NCBI GenBank assembly: GCA_945870425.1
Contig: CAMBSD010000019.1
Coordinates: 1-64,000, forward strand
DNA: 64,000 nt
Reading direction: 5' to 3'
Source of the DNA: Chitinophaga pinensis
GTDB lineage: Bacteria > Bacteroidota > Bacteroidia > UKL13-3
The translations under genes and the position numbers were made by a program. Below the pieces are notes generated by a model that had not been told where the DNA came from, made no database searches, and saw only the letters and a list, made by a program, of their open reading frames with translations. This document shows, one piece after another, positions 17,791 to 26,266 of this stretch; position 1 is the first letter of the stretch, and every line of letters begins with the position of its first letter.

Positions 17791-17826
17791 AAAAACATCT
17801 ACAACCAATGAAGGTGCAGATGTTTT
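17791..17826 (-). terminator. Terminator of the thiolase gene
   Basis: On the minus strand AAAACATCTGCA and a complementary TGTAGATGTTTTT form a stem with about a 10-base loop, the T-run being part of the 3' arm. It lies about 40 bases after the thiolase stop codon. Confidence 0.7.
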
Positions 17827-17867
17827 CAGTACAATATTTGCCTTAAAATAGGCGAAGTAAAATGTAA

Positions 17868-19046
17868 TTAAATTGATTCAATAACTATAGCTGAAGCACC
17901 TCCACCGCCATTGCAAATGCCAGTTACACCATAACGTCCACCCTCTTGTTTTAAAACCGTAGCCAAGGTAGAGACAATTCTAGCACCACTGTTTCCAATT
18001 GGGTGACCAAGGGCAACCGCACCGCCATATACGTTTACTTTCTTATCGTCTAAGCCTAGTATTTTATTGTTAACCAAACCAACCACAGCAAATGCCTCAT
18101 TCAACTCAAAATAGTCGATCTCATTCAATTCTAATCCCGCCCATTTCAAAGCCTTAGGAATAGCAAGTGATGGTGCCGTAGTAAACCACTCTGGAGCATG
18201 CGCGGCATCAGCAAATGCAAGAATTTTAGCTATTGGCTTCACACCTAATTCTTTCACTTTTTCTTCACTCATCAATACCAATGCAGTAGCACCATCATTA
18301 ATGTTTGAAGCATTGGCAGCTGTAATAGTACCGTCTTTTTCAAAGGCAGGCTTTAAAGTCTTTAATTTATCAAAATTGATTTTATTGTAGTCCTCATCCA
18401 CGCTAACAGTAATTGGATCTTTACCTCTTACTGGCACTTGGATAGGAGCTATTTCACTTACAAATTTCCCTCCTTCAACAGCCGCTTTAGCTCTGGTATA
18501 ACTTTCAATAGCAAAATTATCCTGATCTTCACGGCTAAATTTATACTCTCTTGCACAGATCTCTGCAGCACTGCCCATATGAAAGTCTTTGTATACATCC
18601 CATAATCCATCTTTGACTAATCCATCAATTATTTGTCCATGACCCAAACGGTATCCATTTCTTGCTTTGTCTAAATAATAGGGTATATTACTCATACTCT
18701 CCATTCCACCTGCAACAACCACATCATTAATTCCCAACATAATACTTTGAGCTGCCAACATGATTGCTTTTGAACCTGAGGCACAAACTTTATTTATGGT
18801 TGTTGATGGAACTGAGTTAGGAATACCAGCAGCTATCATGGCTTGTGTAGCTGGAGCTTGACCTAAATTTGCTGAGATAACATTTCCCATAAATACTTCC
18901 TGAACCATGTCAGCATGTATGTTTGCTTTTTCAATTGCCGATTTTATGGCGTGCGCACCCAATTGTGGTGCTGATAATGTAGCCAATGCACCATTGAAAG
19001 AACCAATTGGAGTGCGGGCTGTAGAAACGATGTAAACGGTTTTCAT
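17868..19046 (-). CDS. Acetyl-CoA C-acetyltransferase (thiolase)
   Basis: 392 residues, standard thiolase length. Nucleophile Cys88 in NKVCASGSKA, His in GHPIGNSGAR, and the second catalytic Cys in GICNGGGGAS are all present; NEAFAVV completes the NEAF signature. Condenses two acetyl-CoA or cleaves acetoacetyl-CoA, in ketone, butyrate or fatty acid degradation. It has its own promoter and terminator, so it is monocistronic. Specificity for longer 3-ketoacyl-CoA cannot be excluded, though the length and motifs fit the AtoB group. Confidence 0.93.
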   Translation of the reverse strand: MKTVYIVSTARTPIGSFNGALATLSAPQLGAHAIKSAIEKANIHADMVQEVFMGNVISANLGQAPATQAMIAAGIPNSVPSTTINKVCASGSKAIMLAAQSIMLGINDVVVAGGMESMSNIPYYLDKARNGYRLGHGQIIDGLVKDGLWDVYKDFHMGSAAEICAREYKFSREDQDNFAIESYTRAKAAVEGGKFVSEIAPIQVPVRGKDPITVSVDEDYNKINFDKLKTLKPAFEKDGTITAANASNINDGATALVLMSEEKVKELGVKPIAKILAFADAAHAPEWFTTAPSLAIPKALKWAGLELNEIDYFELNEAFAVVGLVNNKILGLDDKKVNVYGGAVALGHPIGNSGARIVSTLATVLKQEGGRYGVTGICNGGGGASAIVIESI

Positions 19047-19065
19047 TTATTTATATTTTGGTGTA

Positions 19066-19094
19066 CAAATGTATAATAATTATACTATCGTCAA
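19066..19094 (-). promoter_or_regulatory. Promoter of the thiolase gene
   Basis: Perfect -7 box TACATTTG on the minus strand (19073-19066) with TTG at 19094-19092, 18 bases upstream. The start codon is 19 bases after the -7 box. Confidence 0.6.
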
Positions 19095-19125
19095 CCAAAA
19101 TTAATTCAGAAATGAAGTGGATGAA

Positions 19126-19371
19126 TTATTTCATTATGTCATCCTTCATTTCACGATAATAATCGTCAAATAAAAAATTAACACCTGGAATTAAATCTAT
19201 AGAAAAACTATATTTAATCTCGAAAATTGCGAATAATACCAATATCGTAGTAACAATTACATACGAAATCATCATTGCATCTTTCAGAAAAAGATACGAG
19301 TATATGATGATGTTTTTAACTTTTGTGAGACGCAATGAATAATGAAGATTAGCAGTAGATGTTTTTTCCAT
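19126..19371 (-). CDS. Small hypothetical membrane protein
   Basis: 81 residues with one long hydrophobic segment (about residues 33-52, MMISYVIVTTILVLFAIFEI). I do not recognise it. It stands between thiolase and the PabC-like gene, has a plausible ATG, and overlaps nothing, but there is no other support that it is translated. Confidence 0.4.
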   Translation of the reverse strand: MEKTSTANLHYSLRLTKVKNIIIYSYLFLKDAMMISYVIVTTILVLFAIFEIKYSFSIDLIPGVNFLFDDYYREMKDDIMK

Positions 19372-19447
19372 GCACTATTAATTACACTACAATGTTATGA
19401 TATTATCCACAATAAAAAAAATAAATTATAAGCTATGGTTATTAATA

Positions 19448-19478
19448 TTTGTTTTACCTAATTCTTATTATAAAATTC
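19448..19478 (+). promoter_or_regulatory. Promoter of the PabC-like gene
   Basis: TTTG at 19448-19451, a 19-base spacer and TAAAATTC at 19471-19478. The box ends six bases before the chosen ATG (19485), so the transcript would be essentially leaderless. This supports 19485 over a start at 19449, which would lie inside the promoter. Confidence 0.5.
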
Positions 19479-19484
19479 GCAAAC

Positions 19485-20183
19485 ATGCAAAGAGCGTTTT
19501 ACTACGGAGACTTATTGTTCGAGAGCATTTCGATAAAAAATGGCGAAATAATGCTAGTGGATAGGCATTTCAATAGACTTATCAAATGCGCAGCGATTTT
19601 GAAATATGAACTTAACTCGAATTTCAATATCAATGAGTTTGTAAAACAAATAAAAAAAGCAATTCAACAATCTCAAATCAAGGAGAAAAAAAACTGTCGG
19701 ATACGATATACACTGCACAGAACTGGTGATGGGTTTTACCTCCCGCTTTCCAATAAAAGTCAATACTTTATCGATGTATTTGAAGATACAACTAACATGA
19801 GTGATGGTTCGTTAAATATTGGAATATACAGAGAAAATTACAAATCCAGAGGTCCATTATCCAACATTAAATCAGGAAATGCACTCATTTATGTTTTGGC
19901 CAGTATTTGGGCCAAACAACATAGCTTAGATGATGCTCTATTGTTAAACGATTTAGGTAATATAATTGAGAGTACAAGGGCAAATATATTTTGGACTAAA
20001 GATAATATTTGTTATACCCCACCACTAAGTGAAGGTTGCATTGCAGGGGTTATGCGTGAAGAAATCATGTCAAAAGAAATGGTAATTGAAAAGGCTTGTA
20101 AAATGGTAGATTTACTAAACGCGGAAAGTATTTTTCTTACCAATGCCCTATCAAACAAAAAATATATTTCGCTTGGATTATAG
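19485..20183 (+). CDS. Aminotransferase class IV, probably aminodeoxychorismate lyase
   Basis: 232 residues of the class IV PLP fold. It starts at MQRAFYYGDLLFESI; the GDGLFE-like motif is kept as YYGDLLFESI. NIKSGNALIYV carries the PLP lysine, and IIESTRANIFW with PPLSEGCIAGVMR matches the cofactor-binding end of PabC and branched-chain aminotransferases. The short length and the N-terminus favour 4-amino-4-deoxychorismate lyase (p-aminobenzoate for folate), but D-amino acid or branched-chain activity is possible. It stands alone behind its own promoter. Confidence 0.75.
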   Translation: MQRAFYYGDLLFESISIKNGEIMLVDRHFNRLIKCAAILKYELNSNFNINEFVKQIKKAIQQSQIKEKKNCRIRYTLHRTGDGFYLPLSNKSQYFIDVFEDTTNMSDGSLNIGIYRENYKSRGPLSNIKSGNALIYVLASIWAKQHSLDDALLLNDLGNIIESTRANIFWTKDNICYTPPLSEGCIAGVMREEIMSKEMVIEKACKMVDLLNAESIFLTNALSNKKYISLGL

Positions 20184-20240
20184 CTTTTTGGTTGCAAGTA
20201 TCAATTAAAATTCTAATTTTGATTTATTATCGTTTTAAAC

Positions 20241-20381
20241 ATGAATGGTATCACCAAACACAATTCAAATGAAGAAAAAACAGTAGTCTGGAAAACAGTG
20301 CAATGTTCCCATTCTACAGATTATTGGAAAGGATTATCCGAAGTTTTCATCCCCCAACTAAAAACTTGGAATCAAACTTGA
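20241..20381 (+). CDS. Possible small hypothetical protein
   Basis: An ATG-started frame of 46 residues (begins MNGITKHNSNEEKTVVWKTV, ends TWNQT) lies in the gap between the PabC-like gene and the CDGSH gene. No family recognised; composition is protein-like but the frame is too short to be certain. Confidence 0.2.
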   Translation: MNGITKHNSNEEKTVVWKTVQCSHSTDYWKGLSEVFIPQLKTWNQT

Positions 20382-20463
20382 TTCATTAAATTCTAAAAAC
20401 ATCAAAGATCAAATTAACAAATACCCTTAAGGCATTAAGATATTCTAAAAAAACCAAACATCA

Positions 20464-20667
20464 ATGGAAGAAACCAAACCCAACTCAGATTGTAATGTTA
20501 TAGTTAGCCCAAACGGACCGCTCATGGTTATCGGTCGAATTGATATTAAGCATGCAGATGGAAGAATTGAAAACAAAGAAAAAACAACTGCATTTTGTCG
20601 TTGTGGAGCCTCGGCAAACAAACCATTCTGCGATGGTAGTCATCGTAAAATTGAATTTATAGGATAA
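20464..20667 (+). CDS. CDGSH iron-sulfur domain protein
   Basis: 67 residues. CRCGASANKPFCDGSH is the complete C-X-C-X8-C-X3-H signature of the CDGSH family, which binds a labile 2Fe-2S cluster with three Cys and one His. The family is linked to iron, redox and cluster handling. The stop codon is 2 bases before the ATG of a VIT-type iron/manganese transporter, so the two are almost surely translated from one transcript, which points to iron homeostasis. Confidence 0.92.
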   Translation: MEETKPNSDCNVIVSPNGPLMVIGRIDIKHADGRIENKEKTTAFCRCGASANKPFCDGSHRKIEFIG

Positions 20668-20669
20668 TC

Positions 20670-21362
20670 ATGAGTCACGAAGAAAAACATTTTGGAGGTA
20701 GCGAAATTGTTCGCGATATTGTAATTGGCATGAGCGATGGACTAACCGTTCCTTTTGCTCTTGCAGCAGGTCTTACGGGCGCAGCTCAGGGAAATGGAAT
20801 TATCGTTACAGCAGGTTTGGCTGAAATTATTGCAGGATCCATAGCTATGGGGCTAGGAGGCTATTTGGCAGGTAAAACAGAAATAGATCATTACGATAGT
20901 GAACTTAGTAGAGAATATGAAGAAGTAGAACTTTTTCCTGAAAAAGAGCGTGAAGAAGTACGTGAGGTTTTTGAAGAATATGGATTAAGTCCCGAATCTC
21001 AACATTTAATTGTAGAAGAATTAGCCAAAGACAAAGACAAATGGGTAAACTTTATGATGCGTTTTGAGTTAGGCCTTGAAAAACCAGATATCAATAGAGC
21101 TCGCCAAAGTGCGTTGACTATAGGTATTTCATACATTGTTGGGGGAATTGTACCACTATCAAGCTATTTCCCTTTTTTCACTTCTAACTCCCAAGATGGA
21201 TTCTTCTACTCTTGCATAGTTACGGCCATTTGTTTGTTTATTTTCGGATATTTTAAAACCAAAATAATAGGTCAACCACCCTTGCAAGGTGCCTTTAAAA
21301 TTCTATTTATCGGAGCGCTAGCAGCTAGTTCCGCCTATTTTGTTGCAAATTGGATAAACTAA
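20670..21362 (+). CDS. VIT1/CCC1-family iron or manganese transporter
   Basis: 230 residues with five predicted membrane helices. The opening IVRDIVIGMSDGLTVPFALA with GLTGA, then GSIAMGLGGYLAGKTEIDHY and the acidic cytoplasmic loop (EEVELFPEKEREEVREVFEE) are hallmarks of the VIT family; the Glu-rich loop binds metal. Exports or stores Fe2+/Mn2+. Its end overlaps the end of the convergent Nudix gene by four bases. Confidence 0.92.
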   Translation: MSHEEKHFGGSEIVRDIVIGMSDGLTVPFALAAGLTGAAQGNGIIVTAGLAEIIAGSIAMGLGGYLAGKTEIDHYDSELSREYEEVELFPEKEREEVREVFEEYGLSPESQHLIVEELAKDKDKWVNFMMRFELGLEKPDINRARQSALTIGISYIVGGIVPLSSYFPFFTSNSQDGFFYSCIVTAICLFIFGYFKTKIIGQPPLQGAFKILFIGALAASSAYFVANWIN

Positions 21363-21958
21363 ATTTCTAATAATATATCTCTAATAGAGGTGTATGTATC
21401 TATTTCCATTGGTTTAATGTCCTTTACATTAGTCCAAATTGCTTCTGTTATACTCTCCTCAGCTTGCGGAATAAGTACTCCACCGAAAAGTGTTTTCATT
21501 TTAAACCAATGGGTAACTTTTATAAATCTATGACCGTGTAATTTGTATGAGTGATAACTAGTTGTAACTTTACTAATAATACTTAGTTGGTTAATTCCAC
21601 ATTCTTCCTCTACCTCACGAATAGCGGCCTCTTCAATGGTCTCACCTGCATCAATTTTACCCTTTGGCAAATCCCATTTTCCAAGCCTTTTAATAAGCAA
21701 AAGTTGTCCTTCAGTATTATAAACCAAACCGCCCGCAGCCACTATTGATTTAAAATATTGATTAAATTCAGTCCATGCCATTTCAAAATCTTCACAAATA
21801 ATAACAGCACCTTTGTGATGTAGCTCCTCGACTTCTCTCACAATACCCATAAGAGATTGGGCTGAAAACTCATGAACAGGCAATGATGCATAAATACCAA
21901 CAGATATTTGACTTTTCGTAAATATTAGGGGCTTATCGTTTATAAAAATTTTATACAT
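21359..21958 (-). CDS. Nudix hydrolase
   Basis: 199 residues. The Nudix box GKIDAGETIEEAAIREVEEE followed by CGI at about residues 100-122 is complete. Residues 1-65 form an extra N-terminal segment not needed for catalysis. Substrate is an unspecified nucleoside diphosphate derivative. The start codon is only 9 bases from the divergent pyrE ATG; a perfect -7 box for this gene lies inside pyrE at 22000-21993. Confidence 0.88.
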   Translation of the reverse strand: MYKIFINDKPLIFTKSQISVGIYASLPVHEFSAQSLMGIVREVEELHHKGAVIICEDFEMAWTEFNQYFKSIVAAGGLVYNTEGQLLLIKRLGKWDLPKGKIDAGETIEEAAIREVEEECGINQLSIISKVTTSYHSYKLHGHRFIKVTHWFKMKTLFGGVLIPQAEESITEAIWTNVKDIKPMEIDTYTSIRDILLEI

Positions 21959-21961
21959 TTG
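21954..21961 (+). promoter_or_regulatory. -7 box of pyrE (leaderless)
   Basis: Perfect TACATTTG ending six bases before the pyrE ATG at 21968, overlapping the start codon of the Nudix gene on the other strand. The predicted transcript begins at or within a base or two of the start codon. Confidence 0.55.
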
Positions 21962-21967
21962 CTGAAT

Positions 21968-22609
21968 ATGGAAGTAAGTAAATCTGTATCGGCAAAAATA
22001 GCAGAATATTTGTTACAAATACATGCGATTAAACTTCAACCCGAAAATCCATTTACTTGGGCTAGTGGTTGGAAAAGTCCGATTTATAGCGATAACCGAC
22101 TATCGTTATCTCACCCCGAAGTTAGAAATTTTATTAAAAAGGAACTTTCACGCTTAATTATAGCCAAATTCCCCCAAACTGAAGCCATCGTTGGAGTAGC
22201 CACTGCAGGGATTGCCCCTGGTGTATTAGTTGCGGACGAATTGTCTCTACCCTTTGGTTATGTTCGCTCTGAGGCAAAAAAACATGGTATGGCAAAACAA
22301 GTAGAAGGTGATATTAAACAAGGTCAAAAAATTTTAGTAATTGAAGATTTAGTAAGTACAGGTAAAAGTAGTTTGCAAGCGGTAAACTCACTGAAAGATT
22401 TTGGTGCTCATGTAATTGGTATGGCAAGCATATTTACCTATGGTTTTGATGAAGCAGTAAAGGCTTTCTCTGATGCCAATTGTGAATACGTGTCATTGTG
22501 CAACTATAACACACTATTAAGTGTAGCTGTGGCAAACAATATTGTAAAAGAAAATCAATTGGAGCTTCTGGCAGAGTGGAGAAATAATCCATCTGCTTGG
22601 AGACAATAA
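21968..22609 (+). CDS. pyrE: Orotate phosphoribosyltransferase
   Basis: 213 residues. The PRPP-binding motif ILVIEDLVSTGKSS and the SGWKSPIYSDNR N-terminal motif identify PyrE, which converts orotate and PRPP to OMP in pyrimidine synthesis. The catalytic flexible loop FGYVRSEAKKHG is intact. ATG at 21968 is preferred over TTG at 21959 because the latter overlaps the -7 box. Followed after 17 bases by plsC with a GTG start, probably the same operon. Confidence 0.95.
   Translation: MEVSKSVSAKIAEYLLQIHAIKLQPENPFTWASGWKSPIYSDNRLSLSHPEVRNFIKKELSRLIIAKFPQTEAIVGVATAGIAPGVLVADELSLPFGYVRSEAKKHGMAKQVEGDIKQGQKILVIEDLVSTGKSSLQAVNSLKDFGAHVIGMASIFTYGFDEAVKAFSDANCEYVSLCNYNTLLSVAVANNIVKENQLELLAEWRNNPSAWRQ
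21993..22000 (-). promoter_or_regulatory. -7 box of the Nudix gene, inside pyrE
   Basis: Perfect TATTTTTG on the minus strand, 34 bases upstream of the Nudix start and within the first codons of pyrE. Confidence 0.4.
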
Positions 22610-22626
22610 TATTTGAAATTTAACTA

Positions 22627-23370
22627 GTGAAAATAAGTAAAAACCCATTAAAAACAATATATGCAGCATGGTTCGGACTATGCACATTAGTTATGTTTTT
22701 AATTCTATACCCAGCTATTTATTACACCCTAAGCAACCCAAAAAGATATACTTGGGGACATCGAATTCGCAGGGTTTGGGGCAAATTCTTGTTACTCACA
22801 GGCTTCATTCGTGTAAAGCAAATTTATGAAGAACCAATAGATCCGAATAAAGCCTATGTGATAACACCCAATCACACTTCACAGCTTGATATCATTACCT
22901 TGACTGTAAAATTAAATCAATTAGATTTTAGTTTTCTTGCAAAAGCTGAACTAGAAAAAATTCCTCTTTTCGGTATATGGTTCCGAACAATTGATATTGC
23001 AGTTGACAGAAAAAATGTGAGAAGAGCGAGTGAAGCGTACCTAAAAACAGTAACCTATATTGAAAAAGGAAGAAGTATGGTGATCTTCCCGGAAGGAACA
23101 ATTTCAAACCAAACACCGAAACTTATAAAGTTTAAAGATGGTCCATTTAGACTTGCCATTGAGACTCAGGTAGACATTTTACCGGTTACAATTCTAGGAA
23201 ATCACCTTGTTTTGCCTGATCAAGGTGTATTTGAGGGCCAACCAGGAACAGTTATTCAATATGTTCACAAACCCATATCAACAAAAGGTATGACACTAAA
23301 TGACTTGGATACCCTGAAAAACCAAGTATATAATATCATCAATAATAAATTAAAAGAATATGGATATTAA
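22627..23370 (+). CDS. plsC: 1-acyl-sn-glycerol-3-phosphate acyltransferase
   Basis: 247 residues starting with GTG. The HX4D motif is NHTSQLD, the second block FPEGTIS binds the phosphate of the acceptor, and an N-terminal membrane helix (LCTLVMFLILYPAIYYT) anchors it to the inner membrane. Makes phosphatidic acid from lysophosphatidic acid. It overlaps gatC by 11 bases and follows pyrE by 17, so the three are likely co-transcribed. Confidence 0.88.
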   Translation: MKISKNPLKTIYAAWFGLCTLVMFLILYPAIYYTLSNPKRYTWGHRIRRVWGKFLLLTGFIRVKQIYEEPIDPNKAYVITPNHTSQLDIITLTVKLNQLDFSFLAKAELEKIPLFGIWFRTIDIAVDRKNVRRASEAYLKTVTYIEKGRSMVIFPEGTISNQTPKLIKFKDGPFRLAIETQVDILPVTILGNHLVLPDQGVFEGQPGTVIQYVHKPISTKGMTLNDLDTLKNQVYNIINNKLKEYGY

Positions 23371-23650
23371 TAACGAAACTATAGATAGATTAGCAGAATT
23401 AGCCAAACTAGAATTCAACACAACCGAGAAGGAAAGTTTGAAAAAAGACCTGAATAGCATTATCTCCTATTTCGAGAAATTAAATGAAGTAAATACAGAT
23501 AATGTTGAACCCCTCATTTTCATGACAGACGAATTTAATAGACTCAGAGAAGATGTGGTATTACAAAACACAAGCAAGCAAGAGGCTCTTCTTAATGCGC
23601 CCGCTAAAGACTCTGACTATTTTCGTGTTCCGAAAGTCTTGGATAAATAA
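23360..23650 (+). CDS. gatC: Aspartyl/glutamyl-tRNA amidotransferase subunit C
   Basis: 96 residues, usual GatC size: IDRLAELAKLEFN at the N-terminus, the IISYFEKLNEVNTDNVEPL middle and the YFRVPKVL end. GatC stabilises GatA in the GatCAB amidotransferase that makes Gln-tRNA or Asn-tRNA. gatA and gatB are not in this window, so the subunits are encoded apart, as is common. Overlaps plsC. Confidence 0.93.
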   Translation: MDINNETIDRLAELAKLEFNTTEKESLKKDLNSIISYFEKLNEVNTDNVEPLIFMTDEFNRLREDVVLQNTSKQEALLNAPAKDSDYFRVPKVLDK

Positions 23651-23711
23651 GGCTAAATTACCACTCAAATAAAACTCATTTAGCCTCATTATCTAAAAGC
23701 TACATTGCAGC

Positions 23712-24398
23712 ATGGCTCAGAAAGTAATCGATATACAAAAAATAGGAAAAACCTACCGAATAGGAACGCAAGAAGTTAATGCGCTTCTATCTGTTGATTT
23801 ACAAATAAACAAAGGTGAATATGTCGCCTTGATGGGTCCATCAGGCTCAGGCAAATCTACCTTAATGAATATTTTAGGTTGCTTGGATACACCATCACGC
23901 GGAAGTTATAAATTAAATGGAACCGATGTGAGCAACATGACTGACAATGAATTGGCCGAAATTAGAAACAAGGAAATTGGCTTCATTTTTCAGACCTTTA
24001 ACCTTTTAGCTAGAAACACCTCATTAGACAACGTGGCATTGCCTTTGGTTTATGCAGGGGTAAGTAAAAAGGAGCGAAGCGACAAAGCCGCTAAAGCACT
24101 GGCTAGTGTTGGGCTTGGAGATAGAATGGAACATAGACCCAACGAGTTATCAGGTGGTCAAAGACAAAGAGTTGCCATTGCTAGAGCCTTAGTAAATCAA
24201 CCTGCAATTATCTTAGCAGATGAACCCACAGGAAATTTAGATTCAAAAACCTCTCACGAAATAATGGATTTATTGGAAGAAATCCATAAAAAAGGAAATA
24301 CAGTAATTATTGTTACCCATGAAGAAGACATTGCAAAAAGAGCCAAAAGAATAGTTCGCCTTAGAGATGGTGTTATTGAAAGCGATTCAGATCAATAA
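23712..24398 (+). CDS. ABC transporter ATPase, LolD/MacB type
   Basis: 228 residues: Walker [11 protein letters not shown]-loop FIFQTFNLL, signature LSGGQRQR, Walker [12 protein letters not shown], switch THE. This pattern is the MacB/LolD/FtsE group that energises extrusion from the outer leaflet of the inner membrane. No permease follows; the next gene is convergent with 5 bases between stops. A TACATTGC box at 23701-23708, 18 bases after TTTA, lies three bases before the ATG. Confidence 0.9.
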   Translation: MAQKVIDIQKIGKTYRIGTQEVNALLSVDLQINKGEYVALMGPSGSGKSTLMNILGCLDTPSRGSYKLNGTDVSNMTDNELAEIRNKEIGFIFQTFNLLARNTSLDNVALPLVYAGVSKKERSDKAAKALASVGLGDRMEHRPNELSGGQRQRVAIARALVNQPAIILADEPTGNLDSKTSHEIMDLLEEIHKKGNTVIIVTHEEDIAKRAKRIVRLRDGVIESDSDQ

Positions 24399-24403
24399 CC
24401 TAA

Positions 24404-25228
24404 TTATAACTGACAAGTAAATACAGTGTAGTTTTTTTTCACCTCAGATAAATCCGGTAAGGCCTTAAACAAACCCAATAAAGTTGAGCCACTGCCGCTC
24501 ATTGCAGCATACTCTGCCCCCATATCATATAGTTTATTTTTTATATCTTCCAATTCGGGATAGTTTTTAAAAACACTTTCTTCAAAATCATTTTGGATAA
24601 CATTTTTCCATTCATTCATTGGCAATTGAATCAAATCTTTTAGTGAAGCACTCGACTCTCCTCTTTTCTTTACACCTGAAAAGGCTTGTATGGTGCTAAC
24701 GTGTATATCAGGCTTAATCAAACACAAAAAATAATTCTTCAAGTTCAGGCTAATTGGCTCTAATATTTCACCTCTTCCTTTAGCAAATTGTGCACCTCTT
24801 TTAATAAAGTAAGCACAATCACTTCCAAGTTGTGTAGCATATTTTTCCAACTCAAAAGTTGTCAATCGAAGTGAAAACAATTCATTCAAAAGAATGAGAG
24901 CACAGGCTGCATTACTACTACCCCCACCTAAACCTGCCCCCATTGGTATTTTCTTATATAAAAAAACTTTCACTGCAACCAAATCATACTTTTGATGCAA
25001 TAAGTTATATGCTTTTACTACTAAATTGTTTTCAATATTTCCCTCTATGATTAATCCATCCGAAGTAAATTTCACTTGGCCCTTTGCAGATTCATTATCC
25101 CGAACAATTTCAAGCATGTCGCACCATTGAACAGGATAAAAAATGGTTTCCAAGTTATGAAATCCATCCTCACGTTTATTTATAACATGAAGTCCTAAAT
25201 TTATTTTACAACACGGAAATGATATCAT
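24404..25228 (-). CDS. ispE: 4-diphosphocytidyl-2-C-methyl-D-erythritol kinase
   Basis: 274 residues of the GHMP kinase family. PMGAGLGGGSSNAA is the ATP loop, KINLGLHV near residue 10 carries the catalytic lysine region, and AAMSGSGSTLLGLF is motif 3. Fourth step of the MEP isoprenoid pathway. The ATG immediately follows the stop of the RES toxin gene with no gap, so it is likely translated from the same transcript as the toxin-antitoxin pair. Confidence 0.94.
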   Translation of the reverse strand: MISFPCCKINLGLHVINKREDGFHNLETIFYPVQWCDMLEIVRDNESAKGQVKFTSDGLIIEGNIENNLVVKAYNLLHQKYDLVAVKVFLYKKIPMGAGLGGGSSNAACALILLNELFSLRLTTFELEKYATQLGSDCAYFIKRGAQFAKGRGEILEPISLNLKNYFLCLIKPDIHVSTIQAFSGVKKRGESSASLKDLIQLPMNEWKNVIQNDFEESVFKNYPELEDIKNKLYDMGAEYAAMSGSGSTLLGLFKALPDLSEVKKNYTVFTCQL

Positions 25229-25687
25229 TTAATCTAATAATCTTTTATCTATTTGATAAGGCTTCATTCCTATCAATTTTACTTTATTAAAATCTTTATG
25301 CAATGGATTTAGCAATACATTATATTCTACATCCACCACTGCCGATGGCACTTTCAAGGCCAAAGAGTTTTTATTTTGCAACCACAAATCCCCAATTTTT
25401 TTTAAGCTATCTGGTGAGGGATAAGCCTGCCAATTCAGGGGTAATTCATTTTTTTGTAATTCAATAATGGTATTTCTCGTTGGAATATCCAAAATAATAA
25501 ATCCTGTTTTATTCAATGAAAATCCATTACCTGCATTACAAAGCAGTTCTATCAAAGCTAAAGATACACTTTCAGAAGTATAGAGCATTGGTAGACCTTT
25601 GCTATTCCAACGTCCTCCAAATAATTTGGCCCCATTACCACTAATATCGTTAATATATTCAAGCTTACTAAATCTATATAGCAGCAT
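25229..25687 (-). CDS. RES-domain toxin (NAD+-degrading)
   Basis: 152 residues. YRFSKLEYINDISGNGAKLF, GGRWNSKGLPMLYTSES and LIELLCN give the Arg, Glu and Ser positions that name the RES family. Known members cleave or phosphorolyse NAD+ and arrest growth unless bound by their Xre/MbcA-type partner. It follows the antitoxin by 2 bases, the standard order, and its stop abuts ispE. Confidence 0.9.
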   Translation of the reverse strand: MLLYRFSKLEYINDISGNGAKLFGGRWNSKGLPMLYTSESVSLALIELLCNAGNGFSLNKTGFIILDIPTRNTIIELQKNELPLNWQAYPSPDSLKKIGDLWLQNKNSLALKVPSAVVDVEYNVLLNPLHKDFNKVKLIGMKPYQIDKRLLD

Positions 25688-25689
25688 AA

Positions 25690-26217
25690 CTATGAATATA
25701 CACCTTGCTCAATGCGACCCAATACATCCAAAACCATTTGAACACCAAAACTGGTATCAAATAAATCAATTGGTGATACGCCACCCAAAACCTTGAGTGG
25801 GCTTTTAAGCCATTGAATAGCTATCGTTTCATCTTCAAAAACCTGATGCGCTCTAACAATTACTCTTGCCATTTCTATAGTTTGCTCTGTAGTGTATATA
25901 TCTAGAGGCTCGTTATCGTTTAATCTTTGAAAAGTGCGTGCACTCATATGCAATAGGCTGCTCATTTTTTCTTGAGATATATCCAACTTTTGAGAAACCC
26001 TAACAACTGAATCCTTTTTAAGGCCTTTACGAGCAATATCTATATAATCCATTTCATTCATTATGGACGCATTGATTCCTAACATTACCTTAAGATAATT
26101 ACTAGAATCTGAATAGTATTTCAAGGCTGAATCTTCAACCAAACTAATAGTAGAATCAGCCTCTAGAGGGATAAATTCTTTATTTTTTTTTCGAGTTGAT
26201 TTATATGTTGTTGCCAT
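25690..26217 (-). CDS. Xre/MbcA/ParS-type antitoxin (DUF2384)
   Basis: 175 residues from the ATG at 26217; a GTG nine bases upstream is less likely because it overlaps the promoter box. Central residues 60-110 form the Xre-like helical region (VVRVSQKLDISQEKMSSLLH then MSARTFQRL), and the C-terminal part (VFEDETIAIQWLKSPLKVLG, then DLFDT and VLGRIEQGVYS) is the DUF2384 toxin-binding domain. It neutralises the RES toxin and should repress its own promoter. Confidence 0.92.
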   Translation of the reverse strand: MATTYKSTRKKNKEFIPLEADSTISLVEDSALKYYSDSSNYLKVMLGINASIMNEMDYIDIARKGLKKDSVVRVSQKLDISQEKMSSLLHMSARTFQRLNDNEPLDIYTTEQTIEMARVIVRAHQVFEDETIAIQWLKSPLKVLGGVSPIDLFDTSFGVQMVLDVLGRIEQGVYS

Positions 26218-26225
26218 AATCCCCA

Positions 26226-26266
26226 CAAAAATACGACAATTCCCTCAAAAAATAAAATTTTTGTCG
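26226..26266 (-). promoter_or_regulatory. Antitoxin promoter with inverted-repeat operator candidate
   Basis: Perfect -7 box TATTTTTG at 26233-26226, eight bases before the antitoxin ATG. Directly upstream CGACAA (26234-26239) and TTGTCG (26261-26266) form an inverted repeat that brackets the -33 region, a suitable place for autorepression by the Xre protein. It sits between the DUF58 stop codon and the antitoxin start. Confidence 0.45.
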
